Shown here one piece after another: positions 1 through 9,189 of a stretch of 64,000 nt of DNA; position 1 is the stretch's first letter, and each line of letters begins with the position of its first letter. The notes beneath the pieces are model-generated. The model saw only the letters and a list, made by a program, of their open reading frames with translations, made no database searches and was not told the origin of the DNA. The DNA comes from UBA5536 sp964592595 (GTDB lineage: Bacteria; Bacteroidota; Bacteroidia; Bacteroidales; F082): positions 1 to 64,000 of the forward strand of contig CAZQFH010000012.1 in assembly GCA_964592595.1 (NCBI GenBank). Direction: 5' to 3'. The position numbers were made by a program, and so were the translations under genes.

Positions 1-376
1 AATAAAATAATATCAACTACTACGATAGAATAATTAATGAAACTTGCTGTTTTTTTGACAATTTTGCTATTGGTACAACGCTAAAACCTGGATACTGAAC
101 CTGCCACTTTGGCATTTCATGCAAACAAGACCGGCATACAAACCTCAAGCTTTATGTGTAACATTTTATACTAAAATCACGCTCTCGCCTTGTCAGTCCC
201 ATATCAAACTTATGCTTTTATCACTTTATTCACTGATAAACAGCTGTATAAGCTTGGATGGCTAACAACTTGTAAATTTAGATAAAAACAATTGAGCCCA
301 CTCCGAAAAGTCAAAAAAAACCTTCAGGGTTTAAGATTAATTTTCATTGTTGTCCGATAAAATATATTTTACCTCA

Positions 377-460
377 GCGCGCCCTGTGACGTTAGGCGCC
401 AAATATGGGTAGAAAACAGGATTATTAATAAAGGTGCCGTCCCGTCAGGGACGGAATTAT
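377..460. repeat. Paired palindromic element
   Basis: Two hairpins sit about 40 bases apart. The first has GCGCC (379-383) facing GGCGC (395-399) across an 11-base loop and is followed by AAATATGGGTAGAAAA. The second is a perfect 7-bp stem, CCGTCCC (437-443) and GGGACGG (448-454), with loop GTCA and then AATTATT. Elements of this form (a short GC-rich palindrome next to a TATTGGTAGAAA-like string) resemble dispersed intergenic repeats that I recall from Bacteroidota genomes. The family assignment is from memory. There is no U-tract, so a terminator is unlikely. Confidence 0.5.
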
Positions 461-735
461 TACAACGATTGAGTTTTTTTAATTGAGTCATACCGGACAA
501 TGATGTTTAATTTTCTCAAAACCACCTTTTTGGCCTGCCTTTCAATTCGTTTGCCAAGAAGCTCCTGCCCCCTGTCATCAAAAGTCATATAATCAGTTTA
601 AGATGGTATCATAACAACCTCATGCCATTTACGGCTGTTAAAAGCCAAAATATCCTATCAGTTTGCACCCCTTCAACCAGCAGTCAAGTTCGTATCAACA
701 TCTCTATTTAAACTTTATTTATACGTAGTTTATAC

Positions 736-810
736 TTAGTTTAGACGTTGTTTAATAGTTTTATTACGTTTAAACTAACTTTTATCTTAATGTAAACTAA
801 CTTTTTTATT
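736..810. repeat. Direct and inverted TAAACTAA repeats upstream of DUF6266 gene
   Basis: TAAACTAACTTTTAT (771-785) is followed by a near copy, TAAACTAACTTTTTTATT (793-810). The inverted form TTAGTTTA occurs at 736-743. The spacing is irregular. It could be an operator for the DUF6266 gene, which starts 41 bases downstream, or simply low-complexity A+T-rich DNA. Confidence 0.35.
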
Positions 811-851
811 AGTCTTGTATGGTGTTTTGATACAGACTTAAACCCTTTTAT

Positions 852-1502
852 ATGGCTGATTCAAATGATGCATTTATGGGACGGCTTTCGGGTCGCATTG
901 GTAATTTGGTAGTTTATCAGATGTATGGCAAAACGGTGGTTAGGGTACGGCCAGGTTTCAGGAGCAAGCAAACTACACCTAAGCTCAAGGCCAGTCGAGA
1001 TGATTTTAAGACCGTGGTAAAAGTGCTTTCGCCACTGAAGCATTTGCTGCGCTTTGGCTTTGCTGCCCAGGCCATAAACCGCTCTGCCTGATATGCTGCT
1101 GCATCAGCCAACCTGAAACGCTACCGGCAAGCAGCAAACAAAGACAAAGGAAAATGGCTGCAACTGAGTGCCGGCACACTGGCACAGGCCACTGACTGGC
1201 AGGCTGTAAAGGATGATAACGGAAACATTCAGCTCAACTGGAATATCGGTGCCGAAACACAAGGTCATGCAAATGACAAGCTGATTGTTTTTTGCGTTGC
1301 CGACACCTCGTATGGCAGAATGACGTTCATGGAGATCACAACAGCTAACCGCATGGATAAACAAGCCGGTTTTGTACTGAAAAACCCTCACAACAGCATA
1401 GCTTTTGACCTGTTTACCGCCTTTATATCAGCTGATTACAACAGCAACCGCAAACAACAGGGCATTTCCGAAAGTGTTTGGCTTGGGAGGATAGATGCCT
1501 GA
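852..1502 (+). pseudogene. DUF6266 family protein, interrupted by in-frame TGA
   Basis: The first 79 codons read as the N-terminal part of a DUF6266 protein, a family of unknown function widespread in Bacteroidota: a Gly-rich GRLSGRIGNLVVYQ segment, then KTVVRVRP and a K/R-rich stretch. A TGA at 1089-1091 stops translation. The same frame then stays open for 136 more codons to a second TGA at 1500-1502 and reads like the rest of the family, ending in SVWLGRIDA. The uninterrupted length would be about 216 residues, close to the usual family size. No frameshift is needed. This may be a recent nonsense mutation, a sequencing error or, less likely, a readthrough gene. No function is known. Confidence 0.75.
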
Positions 1503-1648
1503 TTGACCTCCTAAACCTTCAAGATTTTTAAAAACCTTAATGGTTTACGACTAAAGGGATTGTTTGATTTTCGTCGCTCCCAATAGTATTGAGGAAAACG
1601 AAAAAAGTCGTTATCGTTTTATTCATGATCATGACGCTCCTATAAATT

Positions 1649-2422
1649 TTAAATCAGTCCCAAACCAAGCGCCAAAGACAAACCAATCAGCATAACTGCC
1701 ACAATGGTTTGCAAAGCATGGATGGTTATCTTTTTAAGCAATTTATTACCGATATACGCTCCTGATATTGCGAATATTACAGCAAGAACAATTAAACTTA
1801 AATGCTCTGTAAGATCTGCACTTATTATTCGTCCGGCATACACACTCAAGCGCGTAAAATCAACAAAAACTGAAACTACTACAGCTGTTCCAATAAAGGC
1901 TTCTTTCGACAAACCCGCTTTGATGAGGAAAGCAGCACGCAAAGCTCCCTGGTTACCAGATAATCCGCCAAAAAACCCACTTAAAAAACCTCCAAGGGGT
2001 AATAAACGCGCACCGAATTTCAGGTTTTTTAGTCGGGGAAGCAAATCCATTAAAGCAAAAATGATCAGCAAAACAGAGATCAAAAACTTCACAGGAAACA
2101 CTTCATATTGTCTGCCGAAAGCTTCATAAGCGAATAATGGCTGGCTGTCAGGAATATGTATCAAAAGCCAGGCACCAACAAATGCAGCCAATACAGCTGG
2201 AATTCCGAACCGAATCAATACCGCTTTGTCCGCATTTTTACCAACCAGAAACAGCTTGAAAACATTGTTAAAAAAATGCACAAGGCCCGTCAATGCAATA
2301 GCCAGATCAACCGGAAAAAAGACCATAAATACCGGCGTGAGGATCGTTCCCAATCCAAAACCCGAAAAGAACGTTAAGATAGCTGCTAAAAATGCAACCA
2401 AACAAATGATTATGATTTCCAT
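1649..2422 (-). CDS. Sulfite exporter TauE/SafE family permease
   Basis: A 257-residue integral membrane protein with about eight hydrophobic segments. The N-terminal half carries the family pattern GFGLGTILTPVFMVFF followed by a VHFFNN segment. The second half repeats the topology (FGGLSGNQGALRAAFL), as expected for the duplicated TauE/SafE fold. Members export or import small organic or inorganic sulfur compounds such as sulfite, sulfoacetate or taurine. The substrate cannot be read from this sequence, and no sulfur-metabolism gene lies next to it. It stands alone, divergent from the chemosensory operon. The ATG at 2422 starts directly at the first membrane helix, which suits the family. 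Confidence 0.85.
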   Translation of the reverse strand: MEIIIICLVAFLAAILTFFSGFGLGTILTPVFMVFFPVDLAIALTGLVHFFNNVFKLFLVGKNADKAVLIRFGIPAVLAAFVGAWLLIHIPDSQPLFAYEAFGRQYEVFPVKFLISVLLIIFALMDLLPRLKNLKFGARLLPLGGFLSGFFGGLSGNQGALRAAFLIKAGLSKEAFIGTAVVVSVFVDFTRLSVYAGRIISADLTEHLSLIVLAVIFAISGAYIGNKLLKKITIHALQTIVAVMLIGLSLALGLGLI

Positions 2423-2801
2423 CGCCCCCTTTTTAGGTTGCTAAACTAATTATCTTCCTTCTGCTGAACAAATAATTATTGTGACATAAACGAGTCAATA
2501 CGTTTTTTAACGTTTTCTTTCAGGTTTTATTAAAAGAAAGCACAATCAAAGCGGTGATATACTATCGGCTTTTGCTATCAATCAGTTTTTTTTGTGTGTG
2601 TTATTAGCAGCGCTCAAGATAAGCGAAAGAATAAATATTTCTGATTATCCATTCAGGTTGCTTCCTCTACTGTATTTAAAAATCCGTGGAAATCAATTGT
2701 TTTTGAATAAAAAATTAATTTACCTAAAACAAGATTTTTAAACAGGCATACACCTACAGCTTAAAAATTTATGTATTTTTACTCATTAAACCGAGCAAAA
2801 T
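2423..2801. other. Divergent intergenic region between permease and chemosensory operon
   Basis: These 379 bases separate the minus-strand permease from the plus-strand chemosensory operon, so they should hold promoters for both. I found no exact TAnnTTTG element on either strand. The nearest to the operon is TATTTTTA about 30 bases before the ATG at 2802. No RNA gene or clear hairpin was seen. Confidence 0.4.
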
Positions 2802-3296
2802 ATGACCAGAACCATTGACAATATTTTGACGTTTACTGTTGACAATCAAATTCTTGCTTTACCTATTGAGCATGTTCAGTATGTTTTTCATTCAGCTGCA
2901 ATACGCGCTATTCCAGAGGCAAATACGCTAATTCACGGGCTATTTGACTATCAAGGTGAAATTTTTCCGGTGATAAATTTGCGCAAAAGACTGGGGCTCG
3001 AAGAAAAACCAATCAGCGCCAATGATTATTTTGTTTTGGTTACTAAAAATGATCAATCCTACATACTCGTCGTGGATGAAGTATCCGAAGTATATAATAC
3101 TACTGAAAGAGAAGTGATTAAAAAGCATTTTGCTGTTCCCAACCTACAAAAAGATAAGGTAGTTGATACCGGACTTGAACTGATGATTTTCAATAAAGAA
3201 AATATAGGCATCATTTTAATTTATAATATCGAGCAAGTGATAAACTCCGAAATAGAATTGAACGTAAGAGCCATAGTAAACAAACTCATGAACTAA
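2802..3296 (+). CDS. CheW-like scaffold protein (WspB/WspD-like)
   Basis: A 164-residue single-domain CheW protein. CheW proteins link chemoreceptors to the CheA kinase in the cytoplasmic array. The sequence shows the family pattern: ILTFTVDNQILALPIEHVQ at the start, then HGLFDYQGEIFPVINLRKRLG, the double-barrel core around residues 45-65. It is the first gene of a tightly packed operon and lies 7 bases before the CheR gene. A second CheW is two genes downstream; two CheW proteins flanking a CheR-TPR are typical of Wsp-type systems. Assignment to WspB or WspD individually is not possible by eye. Confidence 0.88.
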   Translation: MTRTIDNILTFTVDNQILALPIEHVQYVFHSAAIRAIPEANTLIHGLFDYQGEIFPVINLRKRLGLEEKPISANDYFVLVTKNDQSYILVVDEVSEVYNTTEREVIKKHFAVPNLQKDKVVDTGLELMIFNKENIGIILIYNIEQVINSEIELNVRAIVNKLMN

Positions 3297-3303
3297 CAGC
3301 CGC

Positions 3304-4797
3304 ATGCCACAAGAGCAGGATTTAATTTCAATTCGCAAACAGCTGGGCTTGCTTTTCGGTTTAAATTTTACCGAAAACCAGGACAGTTCATTGATTAAAA
3401 ACCTTCAGAAAATTTCGGATGAGCTGCGGCTTTCATCTGATTTATCTGCTATTAAAATGTGGTTAGACAAAAAAAGTTTTTCTCCCGAGGAAACCAATAC
3501 GCTGGCCAAGCATCTTACCATTGGCGAAACCTATTTTTTCAGGGAAAAAGCTGCTCTCAAGCTTTTCACAGAAAAGATAATCCCCGATTTAATCAACAAA
3601 TCTGCAAATGAAGGCAAACCAATAAAAATCTGGAGCGCGGGATGTAGCTCGGGAGAAGAGCCTTACACTTTAGCGATGCTCTTAAAAGAAACAAATTTAA
3701 ATCTAAAAAGCTTAAATATCAGTATTTTAGCTACAGATCTTAATGTTAATGCACTTGAAAAAGCAATCAAAGGAATTTATTCGGAATGGTCGTTTAGAGA
3801 AACTGCTAACGAGATAAAAGAAAAATATTTTACGAAACATAACAAACACTACCTCATCAATGAAGAAATAAGGGAAATGGTTGATTTTCAGCAATTAAAT
3901 CTTGCAAAGGCTAATTTTCCTGCTGCAACCAATCAAACCCATCAAATTGATGTGATTTTTTGCCGTAATGTGCTGATGTATTTCTGGCCGGAAACTGCTA
4001 AAGCCATCGCAGCAAAATTTTACCAGGCCTTAAATCCTTATGGATGGCTGATTACCAGTCAGGTTGAATTGATCGATGACTATTTCTCTGTCTTTGTTCG
4101 CGAAAGCTATGCCAACGGAATTTTTTACCAAAAGAAAGATAAACCCCTTGCCTTTGAAGTGAATAATGTAAAGCAGTCGGTTTTGATAGCAAAACCAAAC
4201 AAGCGCTTAAAACCAAAAAAAGTTCAGACTGCCCGACAAATAGGACTCAATATAAAGTCAGAAAAATCTTCGACAGTTGTTGCCATTCCAAATAGCATCA
4301 AGCCTGAAACTGCAGCAAGGCAAACACCTGAGCAATTGTATGAGGCAGCTAATTATGCAGCATGTATTGATTCATGCAGGGAAAAATTAAAAAACGAGCA
4401 AGACAACAAAGCGATAAGGTTACTTTTGGTGAAATCACTGGCAAATGCCGGGCAGCTAAAACAGGCAGCAGAAGAAGCAGAAAAACTGTTAGAAACTGAC
4501 GCAATAAACCCTGAGTTTTTAAATATTTTAGCGAACGTACTTATGGAGCTTGAAGAGTGGGAAGAAGCTAAAAATTATCTCACTAAGAGTCTGTATATCA
4601 ATCCAAATAGTCTCGCTATACACTTTAATATGGGATATGTTTATCAAAAATTGGGAAAGCCAAAGCAAGCGAAGAAGCACTTTCAAAATCTCTTAAAAAG
4701 CCTTGATAATTTGGCAGATAGCGCTATAGTATCGGAAATGGATAATATGACGGCAGGACGTTTAAGATCACTTACCCTAATGATGGCAGGCTTATGA
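3304..4797 (+). CDS. CheR-type receptor methyltransferase with TPR domain (WspC-like)
   Basis: A 497-residue protein that should methylate glutamates of the neighbouring chemoreceptor using S-adenosylmethionine. The methyltransferase core spans about residues 60-275: TYFFRE near 76-81, the SAM-binding SAGCSSGEEPYTLAM at 111-125, the acidic ATDLN near 143-147 and the CRNVLMYF segment at 220-227. Residues 330-480 form tetratricopeptide repeats (AEEAEKLLETDAINPEF and LTKSLYINPNSLAIHFN are clear units). CheR fused to C-terminal TPRs is the arrangement of WspC. The stop overlaps the start of the next CheW gene by 4 bases (ATGA), which suggests translational coupling. The start ATG at 3304 follows the first CheW stop closely. 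Confidence 0.9.
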   Translation: MPQEQDLISIRKQLGLLFGLNFTENQDSSLIKNLQKISDELRLSSDLSAIKMWLDKKSFSPEETNTLAKHLTIGETYFFREKAALKLFTEKIIPDLINKSANEGKPIKIWSAGCSSGEEPYTLAMLLKETNLNLKSLNISILATDLNVNALEKAIKGIYSEWSFRETANEIKEKYFTKHNKHYLINEEIREMVDFQQLNLAKANFPAATNQTHQIDVIFCRNVLMYFWPETAKAIAAKFYQALNPYGWLITSQVELIDDYFSVFVRESYANGIFYQKKDKPLAFEVNNVKQSVLIAKPNKRLKPKKVQTARQIGLNIKSEKSSTVVAIPNSIKPETAARQTPEQLYEAANYAACIDSCREKLKNEQDNKAIRLLLVKSLANAGQLKQAAEEAEKLLETDAINPEFLNILANVLMELEEWEEAKNYLTKSLYINPNSLAIHFNMGYVYQKLGKPKQAKKHFQNLLKSLDNLADSAIVSEMDNMTAGRLRSLTLMMAGL

Positions 4798-5300
4798 AAA
4801 ACGACAAAGAAATAATGAAAAATCGGGCTGTGCAATATGCCAGGCGAACAACGGATACAGCAGCGTTGAATCAACTTTCTTTAATTGGATTCCGCCTGCA
4901 TCCCGAAATTTACGCTATTGATTATGCTTACGTTAAAGAGGTGAGAACCGTTATTGAAATCACTGCGATACCCGGCACACCCAATTTTATAATGGGGATA
5001 ATCAATTTTAGAGGCAATATGCTTTCGGTGGTGAATTTAAAAACCTTTTTCGGTCTCAAAGAAAAAGGGCTCACGGAGTTTAATAAGCTTATAATCATAG
5101 GTAAAGGTAATTTTGAATTTGGAATTATGACTGATGGCATTTTGGGCAATATTCGGCTCGACCAACATAAGCTCAATTCCCCGCCACTCACCTTGTCAGA
5201 ATCCGGAGCGGAATTTATTAAAGCCGTTAGTAGTGAAGGCATTATATTGCTTGACACAGAAAAAATACTAAGCAGTAAAAAACTAAGCATTCAACAGTAG
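4794..5300 (+). CDS. CheW-like scaffold protein, second copy
   Basis: A 168-residue CheW-domain protein with about 25 extra residues before the domain. The core reads GFRLHPEIYAIDYAYVKEV, then GIINFRGNMLSVVNLKTFFG, matching the CheW pattern of a receptor- and kinase-binding double barrel. It lies between the CheR-TPR and the chemoreceptor gene and overlaps the former by 4 bases. It is only distantly similar to the first CheW in this operon, so the two probably contact different partners, as proposed for WspB and WspD. An in-frame ATG at 4815 could be an alternative start, but the overlap favours 4794. Confidence 0.87.
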   Translation: MKNDKEIMKNRAVQYARRTTDTAALNQLSLIGFRLHPEIYAIDYAYVKEVRTVIEITAIPGTPNFIMGIINFRGNMLSVVNLKTFFGLKEKGLTEFNKLIIIGKGNFEFGIMTDGILGNIRLDQHKLNSPPLTLSESGAEFIKAVSSEGIILLDTEKILSSKKLSIQQ

Positions 5301-5322
5301 CAAAACCATAAATTTGAACAAC

Positions 5323-6816
5323 ATGAAAAAATACTACAACATCGGTTCGCGTGCAAAAATAGCATTTGGATTTACTGTTATCATCGCATCTTTAGCTGTG
5401 ATTTTAGCAGTTTCTTTCATAAATATCGGACGTATTTATAAAATACAGCAGAAGATAGATCATTCGCTTCAGGTAACAACAAAATTGACCCAAATTGAAT
5501 CGGAAGAAAATATGATGCGTAGCTTGATTCTTGAGGTAATGGCCTATGATGATAAAGACAGGCAAAAAATAGTCTTATCAAAGATGGAAATACTTAACGA
5601 AAAAATAATTAGCAATATTGAACAGATTGATAAAGATTTAGTTAGCATCCCTGAAGCTGCTGAAATATTTGATGAGCTAAAAAAACACCTGGGAGAATAC
5701 AGAAAAAACAGAAACGAGCAAATTGCGCTGATAAGTGAAGGTAATATGAGTTGGGCCATGCAAATTTCCCGTACTGTTCAGGCACCACTTTTTGATATCA
5801 TAACCGAAAAACTTGATAAGCTTGAAACAGTACTTGAAAACGAAACTCAACAACTTGATGCTGAGTCCGTTTCCGTTTTGAAGAAAAGCAAGAACATCAT
5901 GATAGTTCTTGGAGCTGTTTTGTCTGTTGCCGTTTTGTTGATAATAGTTGGGATCTTCAGAATGTTTACTCGATTATCAAGAGATATCAAAGAAGGAATA
6001 ATCGTTTTGGGAACTTCCTCGGCAGAGATTCAAACTACCGTTGCCGAAATTTCAACAGGTACAACAGAAACATCTGCTGCGATATCGGAAACAACTACCA
6101 CTGTTGAAGAAATCAGGCAAACCTCGCAGGTTTCGAATCAAAAAGCCAAATCTATGCTCCACAGCGCGCAGAAAGCCACCGAAATTGCAGAGCAGGGCCT
6201 TGAGTCGTCGCAGCACATGATCGATTCGATGGCAAAGATTAATAATCAGATGAAAATTATCAGCCAGACGATACAACAACTTTCTGAGCAAAACCGGTCC
6301 ATCGGAGAAATCACATCAACCGTTGCTGATATTGCTGATCAATCCAATCTGTTAGCTGTAAATGCTGCTATTGAAGCTGCAAAAGCCGGCGAACATGGTC
6401 GTGGCTTTGCTGTTGTTGCACAGGAGATCAGGTCTCTTTCGGAGCAATCCAAAAAATCGACAGCTCAGGTAAAGGAAATCCTTAACGATATACAAAAATC
6501 TGTTGTTCAAGCTGTTGATGTAATCAAAGAAGGCGCCATATCCGTGGAAGAGGGAAGTCGTCTGGTTCTGGAAGATCGCGAAGTAGTGGAGCAATTATCA
6601 GAAACAATTGAAGAAGCTATGCAAGCTTCGCTACAAATTTCATCTTCCAGCGAGCAACAAATGGCCGGAATGGATCAGATTGTGCCCGCTATGAGTAACA
6701 TCAGGCAGGCAAGCGAACAAAATGTTACTGGCATCAATCAGGCACAACAAGCTGCCAACGACCTAAACGAACTGGGTCAGAATTTAAAGAAAATCATTGA
6801 GCGTTACCGACTATAA
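5323..6816 (+). CDS. Methyl-accepting chemotaxis protein (WspA-like receptor)
   Basis: A 497-residue transmembrane chemoreceptor. One membrane helix lies near the N-terminus (about residues 10-33) and a second at about 189-214. Between them is a roughly 155-residue, helix-rich periplasmic region with several Met and Glu residues, probably a four-helix bundle sensor. The cytoplasmic part is a long coiled coil with the highly conserved hairpin tip NLLAVNAAIEAAKAGEHGRG near residues 345-365, where CheA and CheW dock. A TTG at 5314 in the same frame would add three residues; I chose the ATG at 5323. No classical HAMP is obvious after the second helix. The ligand is unknown; the Wsp counterpart responds to surface contact. 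Confidence 0.92.
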   Translation: MKKYYNIGSRAKIAFGFTVIIASLAVILAVSFINIGRIYKIQQKIDHSLQVTTKLTQIESEENMMRSLILEVMAYDDKDRQKIVLSKMEILNEKIISNIEQIDKDLVSIPEAAEIFDELKKHLGEYRKNRNEQIALISEGNMSWAMQISRTVQAPLFDIITEKLDKLETVLENETQQLDAESVSVLKKSKNIMIVLGAVLSVAVLLIIVGIFRMFTRLSRDIKEGIIVLGTSSAEIQTTVAEISTGTTETSAAISETTTTVEEIRQTSQVSNQKAKSMLHSAQKATEIAEQGLESSQHMIDSMAKINNQMKIISQTIQQLSEQNRSIGEITSTVADIADQSNLLAVNAAIEAAKAGEHGRGFAVVAQEIRSLSEQSKKSTAQVKEILNDIQKSVVQAVDVIKEGAISVEEGSRLVLEDREVVEQLSETIEEAMQASLQISSSSEQQMAGMDQIVPAMSNIRQASEQNVTGINQAQQAANDLNELGQNLKKIIERYRL

Positions 6817-6821
6817 GCAAC

Positions 6822-9185
6822 ATGAGTAAAAAAGAGGAGGATTTTTTAAAAGAGCTGCTCAACGATTTTAAAATAGAAGCAGCAGAGCATCATCAAGAGA
6901 TTGTGAATGGCTTGATAAAACTGGAAAAAGAAAATCCACACAATCCTGATAAGATGCTCATTGAAACGATCTTTCGTGAGCTTCACAGCCTGAAAGGAGC
7001 TGCCAGGGCGGTAAACCTAACAACGATCGAGCAGCTTTGTATGAATCTGGAACACTTATTTCACCATCTCAAAGATGGAAAATTAAATTTTGAAGTCCTT
7101 GAGTTTGATGACTTGTATGCTGCCGCTGATATACTCGAAGATTTGCTTAAACAGATCGATCAAAAGCCTTCTCAACAAACACAAAAATCTGTTGATCAAA
7201 TAATTAGAAATATTTTAAGAATTGTCAATAAAGAAGAAAGCACAAAACCGGCATTATCTTTTTTTGATGAGGAAAAACCAAAGGAATCTAAAAAAAATCC
7301 TGATAAAAGGGAGGTAAAACCTGGCGTACCTGAAATAAATCCAAACAAAAATAAATCACCGGAATCAGATTTTGTTCAAAAGGAAAAACAAGCAAAAACA
7401 GCAGCTGTTTTTGCTGAAGATTCCGGTTTAGAATCCGAAAAAGAAGAAAATCCAGATTCGCAAACAGTAAGGATAACTTTATCGAAACTCTTCAGCATCA
7501 TGCATCAGGCTGAGGAAATGATTGCCCTAAAATCTATTTTGGATCATCGCGTTGAGCAGTATAATCAGATCGGTTCAGCGTTTAAAAAATGGAGACAAGA
7601 CTACAAAGAGCAACTTATCAAAGAGCGAAATACACTTGACACAACAAACTTGCTCACAGATTTACATGAGTTTTTATCCAGTCATGAGGAATCGCTTTTT
7701 AAACAGACTTTCTATCTCGATCAACTCAAGCGCAATGCATCCAAATCAGTTGATGAATTACTTATGGACGTCAGAAAAACCCTGATGCAGCCATTTGCAG
7801 TTTTATTACACATCGTTCCGCGTTTGGTAAGGGATTTAAGTAAAATGCAAGATAAAGAAATAGAAGTAGTTACAACCGGAAGCGAAATTGAGATTGACCG
7901 CAGGATACTGGAAGAACTGAAAGATCCGCTTATTCATTTGATTCGCAACAGCATTGATCATGGCATTGAACCTAAGGATGTAAGGATTAAAAAAGGAAAA
8001 CCTGCTTTAGCAAAATTGTCCATTAGTATCGCCTTAAAGGCCGGATCAAAAATTGAATTTGCGATTTCGGACGATGGTGCAGGCATCGACAGAAAAAAAC
8101 TGAAAGATTCGGCTGTCAAAAAAGGTTCCATCACCGCTGAGGAAGCAAAAAAAATGTCGGATAGCGAGGCTGAGAACCTTGTGTTTTCCTCTGGTATTTC
8201 CACAAATTCTTACATTACCGATGTATCAGGGCGCGGCTTGGGAATGGCGATTGTTGAATCAAAAGTGACCAAACTGGGTGGCGCTATTCAAGTAAAATCC
8301 GAAACTGACAAAGGAACCTCTTTCATTATAACATTGCCACAATCCCTCTCCTCTTTCAAAGGAATTTTGGTAAAGGCAGCGGGTAATTCGTTTATTATCC
8401 CTACTGTCTCTGTGCTGAGCGCAGTTCGGATAGACAAAAAATCAATCAAAACCATCGAATCAAAGAAAACTTACAACTATCTTGGACAGCCTGTTGCATT
8501 GGTGCAACTTACTGATGTACTAAACCTTACAAAAAAAAATACAAACTCAAAAGAGGGGTCACATCTTACAGCCCTGGTTTTGCAATCGTCGAATAAACAA
8601 ATGGCTTTTATTGTGGATGAAGTTTTGGGCGAGCACGAAGGTGTGGTCAAAAGCCTTGGTGCACAGCTCAAACATGTAAACAATATTGCCGGAGCAACCA
8701 TTTTAGGCAACAATACCATTGTACCGGTAATAGAGGTTTCTGAGCTGATAAACAGTGCGTCAAGAGATGCTATCGCTGGAATGTTCGATACCGATCTGGA
8801 AGAAAGCACTGCAAGTGAAGCCAAAAAACGTATTCTGATCGTGGAAGACTCCATAACCGTCAGGAATATGTTACGTAATATGGTCGAAGCTGCGGGTTTT
8901 GAGGTTAAAACTGCCGTTAATGGACTGGAAGGTTTGAATCTGGCAAAATCGGAAGATTTTGATTTGGTTGTTACCGACATTGAAATGCCACGGATGTCGG
9001 GATTTGAACTCACTTCAAAAATCAGAGAAGACATTGATTTGGCTGATATGCCCGTTATTCTTGTCACCACTTTGGATTCTGACCAGGATAAACAAAGAGG
9101 AATGGAAGCCGGCGCAAATGCCTTTATCGTGAAAAGCAGTTTTGAGAAAAGTAATTTAGTCGATACTATTAACAGATTAATTTAA
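6822..9185 (+). CDS. Hybrid chemotaxis kinase CheA-REC (WspE-like)
   Basis: A 787-residue histidine kinase. An N-terminal Hpt domain carries the phosphorylatable His55 in the ELHSLKGAAR motif. A Lys/Glu/Pro-rich linker (about 140-215) follows, where a classical CheA would have its P2 response-regulator-binding domain; no P2 is visible. Next come a helical dimerisation region, an ATPase domain (N box HLIRNSIDHGIEP near 372, DDGAGID, GRGLGMAIV near 470), a CheW-like domain (about 510-640) and a C-terminal receiver with Asp719 in VTDIEMP. This order matches WspE and FrzE-type kinases. It lies 5 bases after the receptor gene. Its phosphoryl group could go to its own receiver, to CheB or to the receiver-kinase at 10280-11530. 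Confidence 0.92.
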   Translation: MSKKEEDFLKELLNDFKIEAAEHHQEIVNGLIKLEKENPHNPDKMLIETIFRELHSLKGAARAVNLTTIEQLCMNLEHLFHHLKDGKLNFEVLEFDDLYAAADILEDLLKQIDQKPSQQTQKSVDQIIRNILRIVNKEESTKPALSFFDEEKPKESKKNPDKREVKPGVPEINPNKNKSPESDFVQKEKQAKTAAVFAEDSGLESEKEENPDSQTVRITLSKLFSIMHQAEEMIALKSILDHRVEQYNQIGSAFKKWRQDYKEQLIKERNTLDTTNLLTDLHEFLSSHEESLFKQTFYLDQLKRNASKSVDELLMDVRKTLMQPFAVLLHIVPRLVRDLSKMQDKEIEVVTTGSEIEIDRRILEELKDPLIHLIRNSIDHGIEPKDVRIKKGKPALAKLSISIALKAGSKIEFAISDDGAGIDRKKLKDSAVKKGSITAEEAKKMSDSEAENLVFSSGISTNSYITDVSGRGLGMAIVESKVTKLGGAIQVKSETDKGTSFIITLPQSLSSFKGILVKAAGNSFIIPTVSVLSAVRIDKKSIKTIESKKTYNYLGQPVALVQLTDVLNLTKKNTNSKEGSHLTALVLQSSNKQMAFIVDEVLGEHEGVVKSLGAQLKHVNNIAGATILGNNTIVPVIEVSELINSASRDAIAGMFDTDLEESTASEAKKRILIVEDSITVRNMLRNMVEAAGFEVKTAVNGLEGLNLAKSEDFDLVVTDIEMPRMSGFELTSKIREDIDLADMPVILVTTLDSDQDKQRGMEAGANAFIVKSSFEKSNLVDTINRLI

Positions 9186-9189
9186 AGCC

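Larger units (their letters stand above)
1..851. other. Non-coding A+T-rich stretch
   Basis: I see no convincing gene in this stretch. It holds two short GC-rich hairpins (377-460) and, just upstream of the DUF6266 gene, direct and inverted copies of TAAACTAA (736-810). I found no exact TAnnTTTG promoter element close to the start at 852. The base composition is poorer in G+C than in the neighbouring genes. Confidence 0.6.

Noticed and set aside
8477..9070. A 197-codon open frame on the minus strand inside the CheA gene
   Set aside because: It lies wholly antisense to a well-supported CheA coding region, is Ser/Leu-rich in the way shadow frames are, and shows no domain.
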